Assembly (NCBI GenBank): GCA_014529385.2
Contig: CM043947.1
Coordinates: 104,125,811 to 104,189,810, forward strand
Direction: 5' to 3'
DNA from: Adiantum capillus-veneris
Taxonomy: Eukaryota > Streptophyta > Polypodiopsida > Polypodiales > Pteridaceae
Length of the DNA: 64,000 nucleotides
The notes under the pieces are model-generated. The model did no database searches, was not told the DNA's origin, and saw only the letters and a program-made list of their open reading frames with translations. Positions 14,290-25,344 of the stretch are shown here, piece by piece. How positions within the stretch are numbered: the first letter of the stretch is position 1; each line of letters starts with the position of its first letter. Made by a program: the position numbers and the translations under genes.

Positions 14290-14352
<63 letters not shown>

Positions 14353-14455
14353 TGTTCTGCACATGCACAAGCACACACGTGCGCTTTACTAATTGCAAGG
14401 AATCCTAAAACTATGATCATAACAATATTGTGTTTAACCTTCGTGCATGTGTATG

Positions 14456-14498
<43 letters not shown>
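14289..14498. repeat. Two (TG)n microsatellites
   Basis: TG runs at 14289-14350 and about 14451-14498, separated by roughly 100 bp that contains a GCACATGCACAAGCACACACG segment. C/V and T/H peptide repeats read from here are artefacts. Confidence 0.95.
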
Positions 14499-14500
<2 letters not shown>

Positions 14501-16520
14501 CTGTTAAACTATATAAATAACACATCGATTGAACAAGATGTTCAAAAAGACGACTAGCTAAAGATTTCAAGGCAAAGAGAAGTACAGAAACAATCCAGTC
14601 TTTGAATCAAAAATGTACAATATAGTAAGAATGAAGAATCATTCCAAAGGAATTTGTAAAAAGGTATCAAAAAATATCCCAATTGCATCATCAAAATGCT
14701 TCCAAAGTCGGACTGCAGCAAGCTAAACCTCTTTAAGCCAAGGTAGAATTCTCACCTGCATCCATATAGTCAAGACAAAATATATGTTAGACTTGGCTAC
14801 ATACGGCAGGCTTCAAGGAATCTATCAGTTGTTATCCATGTCAAAATTAAAAATTATTAGACCAACTACTGTCCTGTATAATAAAGTACCAAATATTTTT
14901 TTAGCATCATATTCCTACTAGAGTTATTCCATTTGTTTTGACTTCTGCCATAAGTCAGAGCAATCAAGGTATCCGTTATACATTTGTTTTAGGTTGAGGT
15001 TATCAAAACTGTCAGCAAAGGCCAGCCAAAGCCAACAAATATCCAGCATCTTTAGAGAGAACTCATGTATCCAATATTATCAGTCGAATCAGTTAAATTA
15101 GGTTGTGTTATAGCAATCTTGGTAATCATTCCTTCTAACCAACAAAAGTTAGTAAATAAACCAGTCAACAATAGAGCAGTTGATCAAAGTAGGATCAAGT
15201 ATGCAAAAAAACAACCATAAAGTAAGTCCAAAATTCAGAATAGCATTCAGAAGGGTTAATCAACTGTAGCAATCAAGGAGCAGGCCAAATATCTATTTTT
15301 AAAGATTTTGTTACTAGAATATAGCAGCATTTCAGTAATCAGAAAGACTATGTATAGCCAGCACCACCATCAGGCAAACAGCCCTTATTCTCACCATCTA
15401 GTTGTTTTTAAATTGTATTTGATGTCATACTCCAGCATATAGCAAAGGACTAGTCAGTACCAGGTAAAGAAGACAAACAACATCCTATATTGATGTGGAC
15501 ACAACTGTATCAGAAAATGGTAGCCAAAACCAGCTAGACCAGGCCAAGCATAAGCTCCCTCCCCTTTTTTTCTTTTACAATTGTGAATGGAACATCACCA
15601 ACTTCAACCATTAGAAAAAGGCAGTATAACCAGTATCTCTCCCTCCATTACTCGGAAAAAAGTATGCATAACCAGAACTCTACCAGGCATTCAGTCTTTA
15701 TATTTACCGTCAGTGTCAGAACACCAAAGTAATAACCATATGAAATATTTGATGTCATCTACTAGTACTACAACTTAAAAAGCCATTAGATTCAAAATAG
15801 TCCCAACCTGTGAGGCACAGGGTGTCCAACACCTTGTTTTCAAGAGATGAATCAACAGATTAAGCACCATTCCTTCCTCTCACTCTTTCTCAAGAAAAAA
15901 CAACAAAGTCTAAGTGAGGGAGCATAAGATCCCTCACCTCTTTATATATGGTCTTGAAGCACCAAGGAGGATCATATAATGCACCTGGTGTAGAGACAGA
16001 GTGAATGTAAGATTCCGCAATAGAGGCAATCCCCAAAGAGATCCGGGGCTGCGATGCAGTATGATAGCCGTGACAGTTTGATGAAAACCAAGCAGATTCA
16101 ATGAACTCGAAAGCCGCCCAATTACTTAAGAGGCCAAAGAAAAGGTTTGTAGCTAAGAGATAGATTAGGGGTTAGTATCCATAGGGTAGCCCCAAAAGTT
16201 GGTAAATAGCTCTAAATTCACCTGCAGTTGTACAGCACAGGGTAATTTCTTATAAGGCAGCAACCTAGTTTTTCCACACAAGCTAATAAAATTTGATGAT
16301 ATAGTGATAGTCAAAAACTCAATCCAGATGAGGTGCCAGAGCAACCACAGCCCTAAGGCAGTAATTTAATATGTAAAGCATAAGGTAAACATCCCCCAGA
16401 GCCACAAATCAAAAAAAGGATTTGAGTGCAACAGGTGGGAGGTCATATATTGTGGCCAGAAATAGTGATTTAGAACATTAATTGAGCCCCATATATGCTA
16501 TCTAGGTCAGAAGCTGTGAC

Positions 16521-16522
<2 letters not shown>
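14499..16522. other. Unrecognised intergenic DNA
   Basis: Moderately AT-rich, with many CAGC-, CCAG- and AGGCA-containing words but no alignable unit. No supported gene, RNA or transposon end. The short frame at 15587-15778 (plus) matches nothing known. Confidence 0.4.
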
Positions 16523-16575
<53 letters not shown>

Positions 16576-16598
16576 CTATGGTCAACTGCTGTGACACA

Positions 16599-16632
<34 letters not shown>
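16523..16632. repeat. (GT)n and compound (GT)n(GA)n microsatellites
   Basis: A GT run of about 52 bp (16523-16574) is followed by 24 bp of unique sequence and a GT run that switches to GA (about 16599-16632). They lie 90 bp upstream of element L, outside its LTR. Confidence 0.95.
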
Positions 16633-16722
16633 AACAGAGAGTTAGAGAGAGAAATATTGCAGTAGCGTAGGCTTTTGTAGAAAAAACAACTCAAGAGTGC
16701 TAGTGTTAGTTGCTGTTAAGAT

Positions 16723-17014
16723 TGTTGAGCCAGCAGAGGATCACACCCACATTTTTGCTCACACTCATCATTTTTGTAACCATTGATTGTAATAAATGTC
16801 TTTCCGACATTGATTTTGAATTGAGCCATTCATTAAGTAACGGGACTCAATTCAGTTTCCAGCTTGTAATCCCGAAGTAATTTCACTCGCTGATGTAATT
16901 AGTTAGAGATGTTCTCACCTCCAAGGCTGAGGTATATAAGCCAAAGTTTTTGTAACCTAAAGGAGGATTCAGTTTTATTAATCAAAGTGTGTTTTTGGAG
17001 CGCCGTGACTGTGT

Positions 17015-17061
<47 letters not shown>

Positions 17062-17685
17062 TTATCTACTTGCTATGTGAGCTACGGAGCCGCCATTGGA
17101 GAAGCAACACCGCCATTGTGTTAGCAACGGCGAGAGCTACGCACAGATACCAAGAGTGCGCGCTATCGGCTTCTATGTGTGGTAAGTTCCTACGAGCTTC
17201 GGTGTGAGTTTTCTTCCAACTTGTGTGTCGGAATGGAGCGTGCAGCATATCTATAGAACCACAACGAGTAGAGCTATGCATTAGTACCATCGGGGTCAAG
17301 TTTCGGTCACCTGTACTTTTCGGCCTGTCTTCATACACGTTTACCGCACGGAGTGATTATAGGTTGATTTTGCAGTTCAAGTCTTTAGGGTGTTGTTCTT
17401 ACCTAGTGTATAGACTTCCCCTTGAGTTTGAGATCGATTCAATGATTCTAGATCCTGTTTCGTATAGCATTCGTTCGTAGTACAGATTTCAGTCACTTGC
17501 GTATTTTAGAACTTAGATTTGATTTCCTTAGTAGTGATTGTTCTTAGAAGGTCGAGTAGGTGATTTGACACCCACCTAGTTGTTTCCATGCGCCTGCGGG
17601 TCAAGCTCCGTCCTCGTCTGACAAATTTTGTTGTTGGTTGAGTTCTCGCTATTTAGCTTCCGCTAGCGGCGTAACCGCCTTAACA
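16723..17685 (+). repeat. 5' LTR of element L
   Basis: It starts TGTTGAGCC and ends TTAACA, followed two bases later by the PBS. It contains a TATATAA box (16933-16939) in a GGTATATAAGCC context, a (GA)n tract (about 17017-17059) downstream of it, and AATAAA at 16791-16796. It is almost identical to the copy at 34778-35742. Differences seen are nearly all transitions, and many lie at CG sites. Confidence 0.97.
16933..16939 (+). promoter_or_regulatory. TATA box of the element L 5' LTR
   Basis: TATATAA in a GC-flanked context inside the LTR, repeated at 34988-34994 in the 3' LTR. It is the likely core promoter for the genomic transcript. The GA tract about 80 bp downstream may be transcribed or act as a GAGA-type element, which is inference. 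Confidence 0.6.
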
Positions 17686-17687
17686 TT

Positions 17688-17705
17688 TGGCGCCGCTGCC
17701 GGGGA
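17688..17705 (+). other. Primer binding site (tRNA-Asp type)
   Basis: TGGCGCCGCTGCCGGGGA two bases after the LTR end. Plant gypsy elements commonly use TGGCGCCGTTGCCGGGGA, complementary to the 3' end of tRNA-Asp; one base differs here. Confidence 0.9.
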
Positions 17706-19107
17706 CGAGAGCCCTAAGTAGGTGACCTTAGACTAATCCTACGAGGTGAGTCGTATAAACTACTTTGTATACTTTAGTTAGAAAAGATCTAGGAGTGGTG
17801 GACTCCGAAGATCTCGAGAGATACTAGGAAGTGGGGTATTCCTGGGTCTTCCGTGTTGACAGTATTTTTAGATTAGCTTAGATTTGTTTGTTGTTTTGTT
17901 GGTGTTGAGTAGTTTTTGATAGAAGAAGAATTTGCTAGTCCGTGAGTGGCAGTGGATCTCTTTAAAATCACAATTACCAAACCCATTTTATGATTAGGAA
18001 TAGCTTAGGTAGGACTTCATTTGATCCTAATCTAGAGCTAGCAATCATTGGAGTATTTGCTTGATATGGTTGATTGCATGTTAGATCACTAAACCGTCCA
18101 GTTAGTAGTGAAACTTGCAATAAACAAAAGTCAGAGAAATTTTCTGTGTATCTGGGAGTTGCTGAGCACTAGAGGAAGCTTTAGGAAGGATTCTGTGCCA
18201 AAAAACTGGAAATCTGCAACTGTAGACATCATACGCGTATGATGTCTAAATGACCAAACAGAGACCAAAACAGAAATTTTGACTTTACCAGAGTGTTCAA
18301 AAGGGGGGTTATACCCTAATTTCAAATTAAAACAAGAGCATTAACACTCAAAGAAACCCAAAAAGACAAGTCGGAGCCCAAGAAACGCAAAGAACAGAAA
18401 ATTTTGGATTCAGATCTTGTTTTTATATTCAAACCTGACAAAAACACTTGAAACTCAATTATAAACATTGGAGAAGGCTTAAAACCAAGAATCGTCAAAA
18501 TCTGGGACAAAAGACATCATACGCGTATAATGTCTTTTAGCACATCCACTGCTTATTTTTTATATCTGACCTGACAAGATTGTTACAAACACTGTAGAAA
18601 GCATAAATATCAAGTCTTGACCCAAATTGATGAAAGACATCATACGCGTATGATGTCTTTTACCTAATTTTGGACATATTTTGATACTTTGCCAACACAG
18701 ATCCATTGTAATAGCTGTCTAGAGGTTATATTTCAAGTTTCATCCCATTTGGATCATAATTGACCCAAAACAAGTCAAAAGCGGAAAATTGCCAAGAAAA
18801 GCCTAAATTAGCCATAACTTGCTCAAACAGAGTTCAAACTGAATTTTGTGAGTGGAAAGAGCATAAGGGGGCTACTGAGAGTGAGCATAACCAAAATAGT
18901 CTAAATCTGTGAAAAAAGACATCATACGCGTATAATGTCTTTTTCAGCATAACTGTAACAAAATTCTCACTTGATGAAACAGAAGTTGTCCAACTGACAA
19001 GATTAAACAATTGACCAAGTATCAATCAGTTTGGATCAATTCTGACCACAAAAACTTGGGAAAACAAATTGCCAAGACGGAAAAGTTAAAGTCCTTTAGG
19101 GGAATTG
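17706..19107 (+). other. Leader 1 of element L (untranslated, palindrome-bearing)
   Basis: About 1.4 kb between PBS and gag without a supported gene. It holds four copies of a 22-bp palindrome starting at 18225, 18513, 18636 and 18918. The segment at about 18733-18765 (CAAGTTTCATCCC, then TTTGGATCATAA) recurs at the equivalent place in leader 2. The last palindrome starts 190 bp before the gag ATG. Short open frames antisense to it are not convincing. Confidence 0.8.
18225..18939. repeat. Palindrome array 1: four copies of a 22-bp perfect inverted repeat
   Basis: Copies at 18225-18246, 18513-18534, 18636-18657 and 18918-18939. The half-site is GACATCATACG followed immediately by its reverse complement, giving an ACGCGT centre. 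Copies 1 and 3 are perfect; copies 2 and 4 share one G-to-A change in the right arm (TATAATG). Spacings are 288, 123 and 282 bp. Sequence between copies is much less conserved than the palindromes. Confidence 0.97.
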
Positions 19108-22100
19108 ATGAATTTGAGATCGGGCAGGAATCTCCAGAATAACCAACCAAAACAAGGGGAACAAGCAAGTGTCATATCAACCGAGGGAAGTGTAAACCAA
19201 AGTTGGGTGCAACCATTAGAGCCGATCTTTGAAGGAAGTGTTTCTGATACTTCTTCGGAGAGATCTTACGAGATTTTCACCGAACACTTGGAACACTTGA
19301 ACATGAACAACAGGGAAAATATGGCAGCAGGATCATCAAACCCTTCCGCCACAATGAAGCTATTGTTCATAAAATACCAGTACGACAATGAGCAAGGTGC
19401 CAGGATCTACAAAGATGGAATGGACCGCTATTGTGTAAAGATAGAGGAGAGACCTAGTGAGTTCAAGGACTTAGTGCCTGTGAGCTATAGCGGAGATAGA
19501 TATCTAGATGACGAGGGTACCATGTACTTGGTAGTCCTAAACCCTAACATTGTGGACAAGTGGGGATTGATGGGCAACAAAGCCAAAGTAGATGAAGAAC
19601 TCGAGGAGAAAGCACCAATAATGAACTTCCCTGATGCGAGGTTAAGAAGAGAGAATGAAACTACAAGGATCAACACTGATAACATCTATATGGGGCTATA
19701 CAAATATAATAATGGGGAGCAAGATCTCTATTATAGATGTGAAGAACCCTACACCGGAGAGTTGACAGACCAAAAAAGACTTTATGTCTTTCCCTACACA
19801 GAGGGATCGGAAGTGAAAATTGCCGCTTACGACAAGTATGGGAGGCAATACTCAACAATGGGCAAGAAAGAATTAGAAGGATATACATACTTTGGGGGAC
19901 CACTACATCAGTATTATGTTACTTCTAGCTCACAAAGACCAGCACCAACAAATGGATGGCAAAACCCAATGACGACAGGAGGACAAAGAACTCAGGCTGC
20001 TGACTCTTTCAGTCAACCTCAGTACTCGACGCCCGGACCAATGGGATCATTACATTCCAGAGAGTCAATGGATATGAATCGAGGTAGTGAAGTTCCAATC
20101 CCCACATATACCACTCCAGGTCCAAGGTTCGAAGCGGAACCATCACATTTACCTCCTAGTACTAGATTCAGGGCAGGGGAACCGACAAGGGTAACCCATG
20201 AAGTCCATGATGCTAGAGAAAGCTTTAGCCGGGACACAGGAGCAGTGAGATTGGTAGTAGACCATAGACGTATGAGACCATCTCAAGTAGCGAAGTGTAT
20301 GCCAAAGAAGTATGGTGGTTCAAGAGATCCGTATGCACATGTGTCACTCTTTAAGCAAGTCTTAAGAGCTGAGCAGATAACAGATTTCCATACACAATAC
20401 GAGGGATTTGGTCTTACTCTAGAAGGTACGGCATTGACATGGTTTCAACCACTGAACATAGGGGGATTCCAGGACATTGACCATTTGCTAAGAGAGTTTG
20501 CTGAGGAATTCTCAAAACGAGGGATTAAGCACAATACGGTCTCACAAATATATGCTTTTAAACAGAGAGAACACGAAAAAGTGAAGGAAGCTTCACTTCG
20601 CTTCAAACAATACATTGAGAGATGTCCAGTACGTGAATGACCACAAGATGACAAACTATCTGTTCTCTTTATTGAGGGACTGAGAAACGACACTCTCAAG
20701 AAGGACTTGCACTTGAAAGCTTGTACAGGTTTCGAGCAAGTAACGAGAGAGGCATTGTACTTAGTGGATAACTGTACGGTTTATGGAGAGGTGTCAGCGG
20801 ATACAGATTTTGCATCCACTAGCTCCTCCTCCGTAGCGAGCGAGACTACCACTAAAAAGAATGTTCAAACAACAACCATGCCAAATGTAGAGCAAATGAT
20901 AGAAGATGCTCTAAAAAGGATGGCACCATACCAAAAACCATTGCCAAAAACACTGAAATGGTGTGCTATTGAACAAAAATGGACAAACCATTCAACAGAG
21001 GAGTGCTATTACAACAAAGGGTATGTAAGGGAGCGTCAGTATGCACCTCCTGCTCAATTAGCACCACCTCAAGTACATCCAGTACCTCGATACCCAACGG
21101 GAAATGTACCAGGACCTATGGGGATAGAAAGACCGCAACCGGTATTGGGACAACAACCACCTTTACCAGGAGCAAGACCAGTGGGCATTAGATATGCACC
21201 AACCTTAGAGAATCAGGAAGAACAAGCCTTAGTGCCTGTTAAGCCTATTATGAAGAATCTGGTGCACACATGTCTCCAACTGTGTATTACCCACCAGAAG
21301 AACCCAAACAACCAGAACCATGGGGCATGATTGGGAATGTTGGAATACCAACAGTTATAAGTGCTTCTGATGAAGAGAGATACAATTTGGACGCAAGAAC
21401 ATTGATGTTCATAGCTCATGGAGGGTTAACAGGACAAAGACCATCCTATCCACAAAGGACGAATCAAGTGGGACCAAGACCAGCACTAGGACCCTGTTAC
21501 AAGTGTGGAGGTGACCATCTGATGAATGTTTGTCCACATACGGAAATCATTAGAATTAACGCTTATTGCACTGAGTGTGGGGTTACTCACTTCATTGAGG
21601 ATTGTTCAAAGAATCCAAACAAAGTGCAAAAGACGACATTGAATATGCTAGAAACTATTCCTACCAGCAGTGGGTCTGAAAATGAAACTCTGATACCAAC
21701 GCAAGTTGTTACTAGAGCTCAAGCTAAGAAAACCACTAGAGAACCTGAGAATGGAAAGTTAGCGACTGAAGTGGTTAGTCAAGGACCGCGAAGTCAGAGA
21801 AACACATGGAAAGCTAGAAAAGCATGCATGAAGTTGAGAAAAGAACGTTAGGACGCTATTCTAGCTGAGGAACTAAAGCAAACTAAAGATAGATTAGAAA
21901 AACTTGAGAGTCAAAACGGGAAACGAGAGATGAGCCCGGAAAGAACGAAACAAAAGAGTATCAAAGAAACAACGAGCTTAAGCTCAGGGGGATCAGTGCT
22001 AGTCGACAAAGTACACGAACCATTGGACGCACTGATGAGAGCTTACGAAGCTAAGTTAAAGAACAACCAAACACAAGAACAGAGGTGGATGACATACCCA

Positions 22101-22835
22101 AACGCGGAATTGGAAAAGCAGAGACTTGAAATGTGCCAGAGAATGATCGAGACTGCACAAGCCTTATTAGAACCACCAAAAGAAACAATGAATTGTGGAA
22201 CGGAAAACCCAATTCAGCAAGAGACTATCGTTTCACGGGTAGCTGGAAAGACTTCCAGTGCACAAAAGCCTGAAAATACACACCAGGATGACCGCATAGT
22301 ATTGAACACAACCGATCAGGAGATAGAGAGTTTTTATCGAGTCATACAGAGGTCTTACGTAAGAGATGAGGATTACAATGAATTTTGGAAACAAGTGAGA
22401 GAGGCAAACTTTGCAAACGAGCTAAGTTGCCAAGCTAATCAGACAAATTGGGAAAAGGACATCAGGAATCCTCCCATAGTGGAATTTGAGGCAGGATCTC
22501 AAGTGGACTTGGATCTGCAATCTTACTGGGGAGATGGGGGCTCTGTTAGAACAATGGAGAGCAAACCTCACTCACTGAATACCTTACCTTCATACTTAGG
22601 AGAGTATGAAGCAAAATCCGAGACTAGAGCACTTCCCTCACGAAGAATCTCATCAGAAAAAGTCATGGACTCGCAAGGATTGATAGAGATCTTGTCAACA
22701 CCAGTGACATGCACTATCACTCTAGCTGAGCTTTTGAGGCTAAGACCACATATGTGGACCACTGTAGGAAAATGCTTGGAGAAATTTGGGATAAAAGACC
22801 CAACATCGAGACTGCAAGAGGTATACAAGAGCTGA
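19108..22835 (+). pseudogene. gag: gag of element L (very long, broken)
   Basis: Gag forms the virus-like particle and packages RNA. The ATG is at 19108; the preceding TTG is not a start. An N-terminal ~380-residue region (to about 20250) is unfamiliar: an aromatic-rich block (about 19330-19920) followed by a P/S/T-rich linker. The capsid-like retrotransposon gag region spans about 20270-20790, with MPKKYGGSRDPYAHVSLF, ALTWFQPL, FAEEFSKR and VLFIEGL-type motifs. Two CX2CX3HX4C zinc knuckles follow at 21494-21533 (CYKCGGDHLMNVC) and 21567-21605 (CTECGVTHFIEDC). A charged helical tail ends near 22835. Breaks are an in-frame TGA at 20638-20640, a frameshift between about 21240 and 21270, and an in-frame TAG at 21849-21851. 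At about 1,240 codons it is far longer than most plant gypsy gags. Confidence 0.85.
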
Positions 22836-25340
22836 GTAAACCACAAAAGAACGCTAAGCCTGTACCCTTAAACAAGGTCGGAGAGTATTGCGAAGGTGAA
22901 GAGGGGAATACAACCTTACCAGTTGAATTCCAAGGAGTGAACACGATGGCAATACTAGACAGCGGAGCTGGGGTAGCCATTGCTACAAAAGAAATCTGGA
23001 AAAAATGGGGGAAACCAGCAATAAGGAAGACTAGGTTGAAACTCCAATTAGCAGATGGACACATGGAGAAACCTATGGGGTTATTAGAGAAAGTCGTAGT
23101 GACTTCTTGCGGCATTGAATACGAACATACTTTTGCTATTGTCGATTTTGGCAAGGAGAATAACTGTGATATCATATTGGGAAGACCATTCATGAGACAG
23201 TTGAAAATGGTCCAAGATTGGGGCTATGATCACATATACCTGAGAAATATGGAAACCACTACACGTGTGAACCTGAGAGACCATAGCTACAAAGATGTGA
23301 ACCGAACACTTGTAGAGGAGTTTGATTCAGCTACTTTGGCGGGATCCAAATTTCCAGCTTGGTTAGGTAAGCCCAAGGAGTTATGGATGTGTGGAGCCTC
23401 AAAATGTGGAAGTCTAAGGCGAGAAGAATATGTTTTAGAAAGGGCCATCGAAGACGAAACTTATATAGGAGAACTCTTTCCAGAGGACACACTTGAACCA
23501 TTAGAATGGACACACATTCTAGCAACCCTAGATGTTTGTGCAATTTCGGATGGTCCCATAACGAAATTTTGCGACAAGGACGGGTACGAAAAAGTTCCGT
23601 ACTTCATGTTGAGAACTGTACTCGAAAAAGAAACTGAAAAGAACGATACACTGGAAAAGGAAGATGAAGAAGAGGTGTTTCACGACATTCCCGATCATCC
23701 AGAGTGGGGAAATGAAGCAGACAACGAGTCAACGGACAATTCAAGCGGAAACGAAGAAACTATAACGGATGTCCGATTTTATGATTTTTCGAACCAAACT
23801 AAACAACGCCAGAAACGCTATAGAGCAAAGAAAAAAACAAAGGGGGTTAGAACCAATCCGATGCCTAGAATAAGAGGAAAAAATCAATTCCTAATGCTAG
23901 TAAAGGCGGAAGATTGTGTTAAGGACAAGGTTTCTGGAAGAATGAGAGGCAATGATCAAAAGAGCTTACGAAAAAACAAAAGAGGCTCAAGAAATCGAGT
24001 TCAAAGGAATGGAACGAAAACTGAAACTAAAAAATCAGAAAAGAACAAGCGCAACAGAGAACACACGGAGTCCAAGCTAGAACGTAGAAACAAGTACAGA
24101 GAGCTCAAGAAAACTCTGAAAGAAGTTTGGACGACAGAAATTGAGAGTGGAGAGGACGAAAACGCCAAAATCAAGGAAAACATGGATGTTCCCTCTCACT
24201 ATAGGAAATTCACAATAGAGGATAGGAAGGTGGTATTAACCCAACCTATTCGAGAGAGAAGGGAGAACGAATCTTATGACGGACCGGAGGATGCAAAAAA
24301 AGTTGATTTAGCAGCTCCAGGTGAGACACCTAGACCGGTGTACATAGCCACAGATTTGTCTCCAGGCGAGGAAGAGAGACTTTTGAGTCTTCTCAGAGAG
24401 TATAGGGATGTGTTTGCATGGTCTTATAAGGACTTAAAGGGAGTTGACCCATCGATATGCCAACACACAATCCCACTAAAACAAGACGCAAAGCCTAGCA
24501 GACAGAGACCATACACATATAATGATACATTTGCTAAGCGAATCAAAGAAGAGATAGATAAGCTAATGGAAGCTGAATTCATATACGAGATTGAACACAC
24601 CGATTGGGTATCTCCGATTGTGGTAGTACCCAAGAAGAACGGAAAACTCCGAGTGTGTGTCAACTTAAAGAAAGTGAATGCTGCAACAATCAGGGACAAT
24701 TATCCCCTGCCGATAACTGATCATGTTCTAGAGCGTGTATCAGGGAAAACAGCATACTCTTTTCTTGATGGTTTTTCAGGATATAACCAGCTAGCCATAG
24801 CACTGGAAGATCAACATAAAACAGCTTTTGCAACGGAGTGGGGAATTTATGCTTATCGGGTTATGCCTTTTGGTCTAACCAATGCTCCCGCAACCTTCCA
24901 GAGGCTGATGACGCATGCTTTCAAAGAATACTTAAGGTTGTTTCTAGAAATATACATGGATGACTTATGTGTACATTCTCTTCTGAGAGATGAGCATCTA
25001 GAACACCTAAGAAAAGTATTTGAGAAATGTAGGACATATCGCATTTGTCTCAATCCTGAGAAATGTGTGTTTATGGTCCGACAGGGCAGAATTCTGGGAC
25101 ATATTGTCTCACAAAACGGAATATCCACGGATTTAGAGAAGATAAAAGTTATAGTGGATATGCCTAGACCAACCAATGCGAAACAAGTACAGAGCTTTAT
25201 GGGACATTGCGGATATTATAGACGATTCATTTACATGTACGCTATAATAGGCCAACCACTTTACAGGCTAATAGTGAACTTTGAATGGACAGAGGAGTGT
25301 GAGGAATCGTTCAAAAAATTGAAAGAGGCACTCAGGCTGC
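22754..25340 (+). CDS. pol: pol part 1 of element L: aspartic protease 1, reverse transcriptase, start of RNase H
   Basis: This frame overlaps the end of gag in a different frame (22754-22835), so pol would need a shift, or a base has been lost. The retropepsin has its catalytic DSGA at 22958-22969 and the ILGRP flap-side motif at about 23174-23188; it would cleave the polyprotein. A long charged K/E/R-rich spacer (about 23580-24300) leads to RT. RT has WVSPIVVVPKKNG, the first catalytic Asp in LDGFSGYNQ (24767), MPFGLTNAPATFQ and the YMDD active site (24953-24964), then QSFMGHCGYYRRFI. The frame enters the RNase H region at about 25280 but loses homology after LKEAL (about 25335), where a deletion and frame change occur, and runs to a stop at 25546. 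The first methionine is arbitrary. Spacer length and charge are unusual. RT active-site residues are intact. Confidence 0.88.
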
Positions 25341-25344
25341 ATTC

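Noticed and set aside
13039-14570. Several frames of 60-163 codons with S/L, R/E, C/V or T/H runs
   Set aside because: All span CT, GA or GT microsatellites and match no family outside the repeats.
16909-17480. Open frames in the element L LTR, repeated in the 3' LTR
   Set aside because: They lie across LTR promoter and GA tract, are not preserved as coding sequence between the LTRs, and have no recognisable domain.
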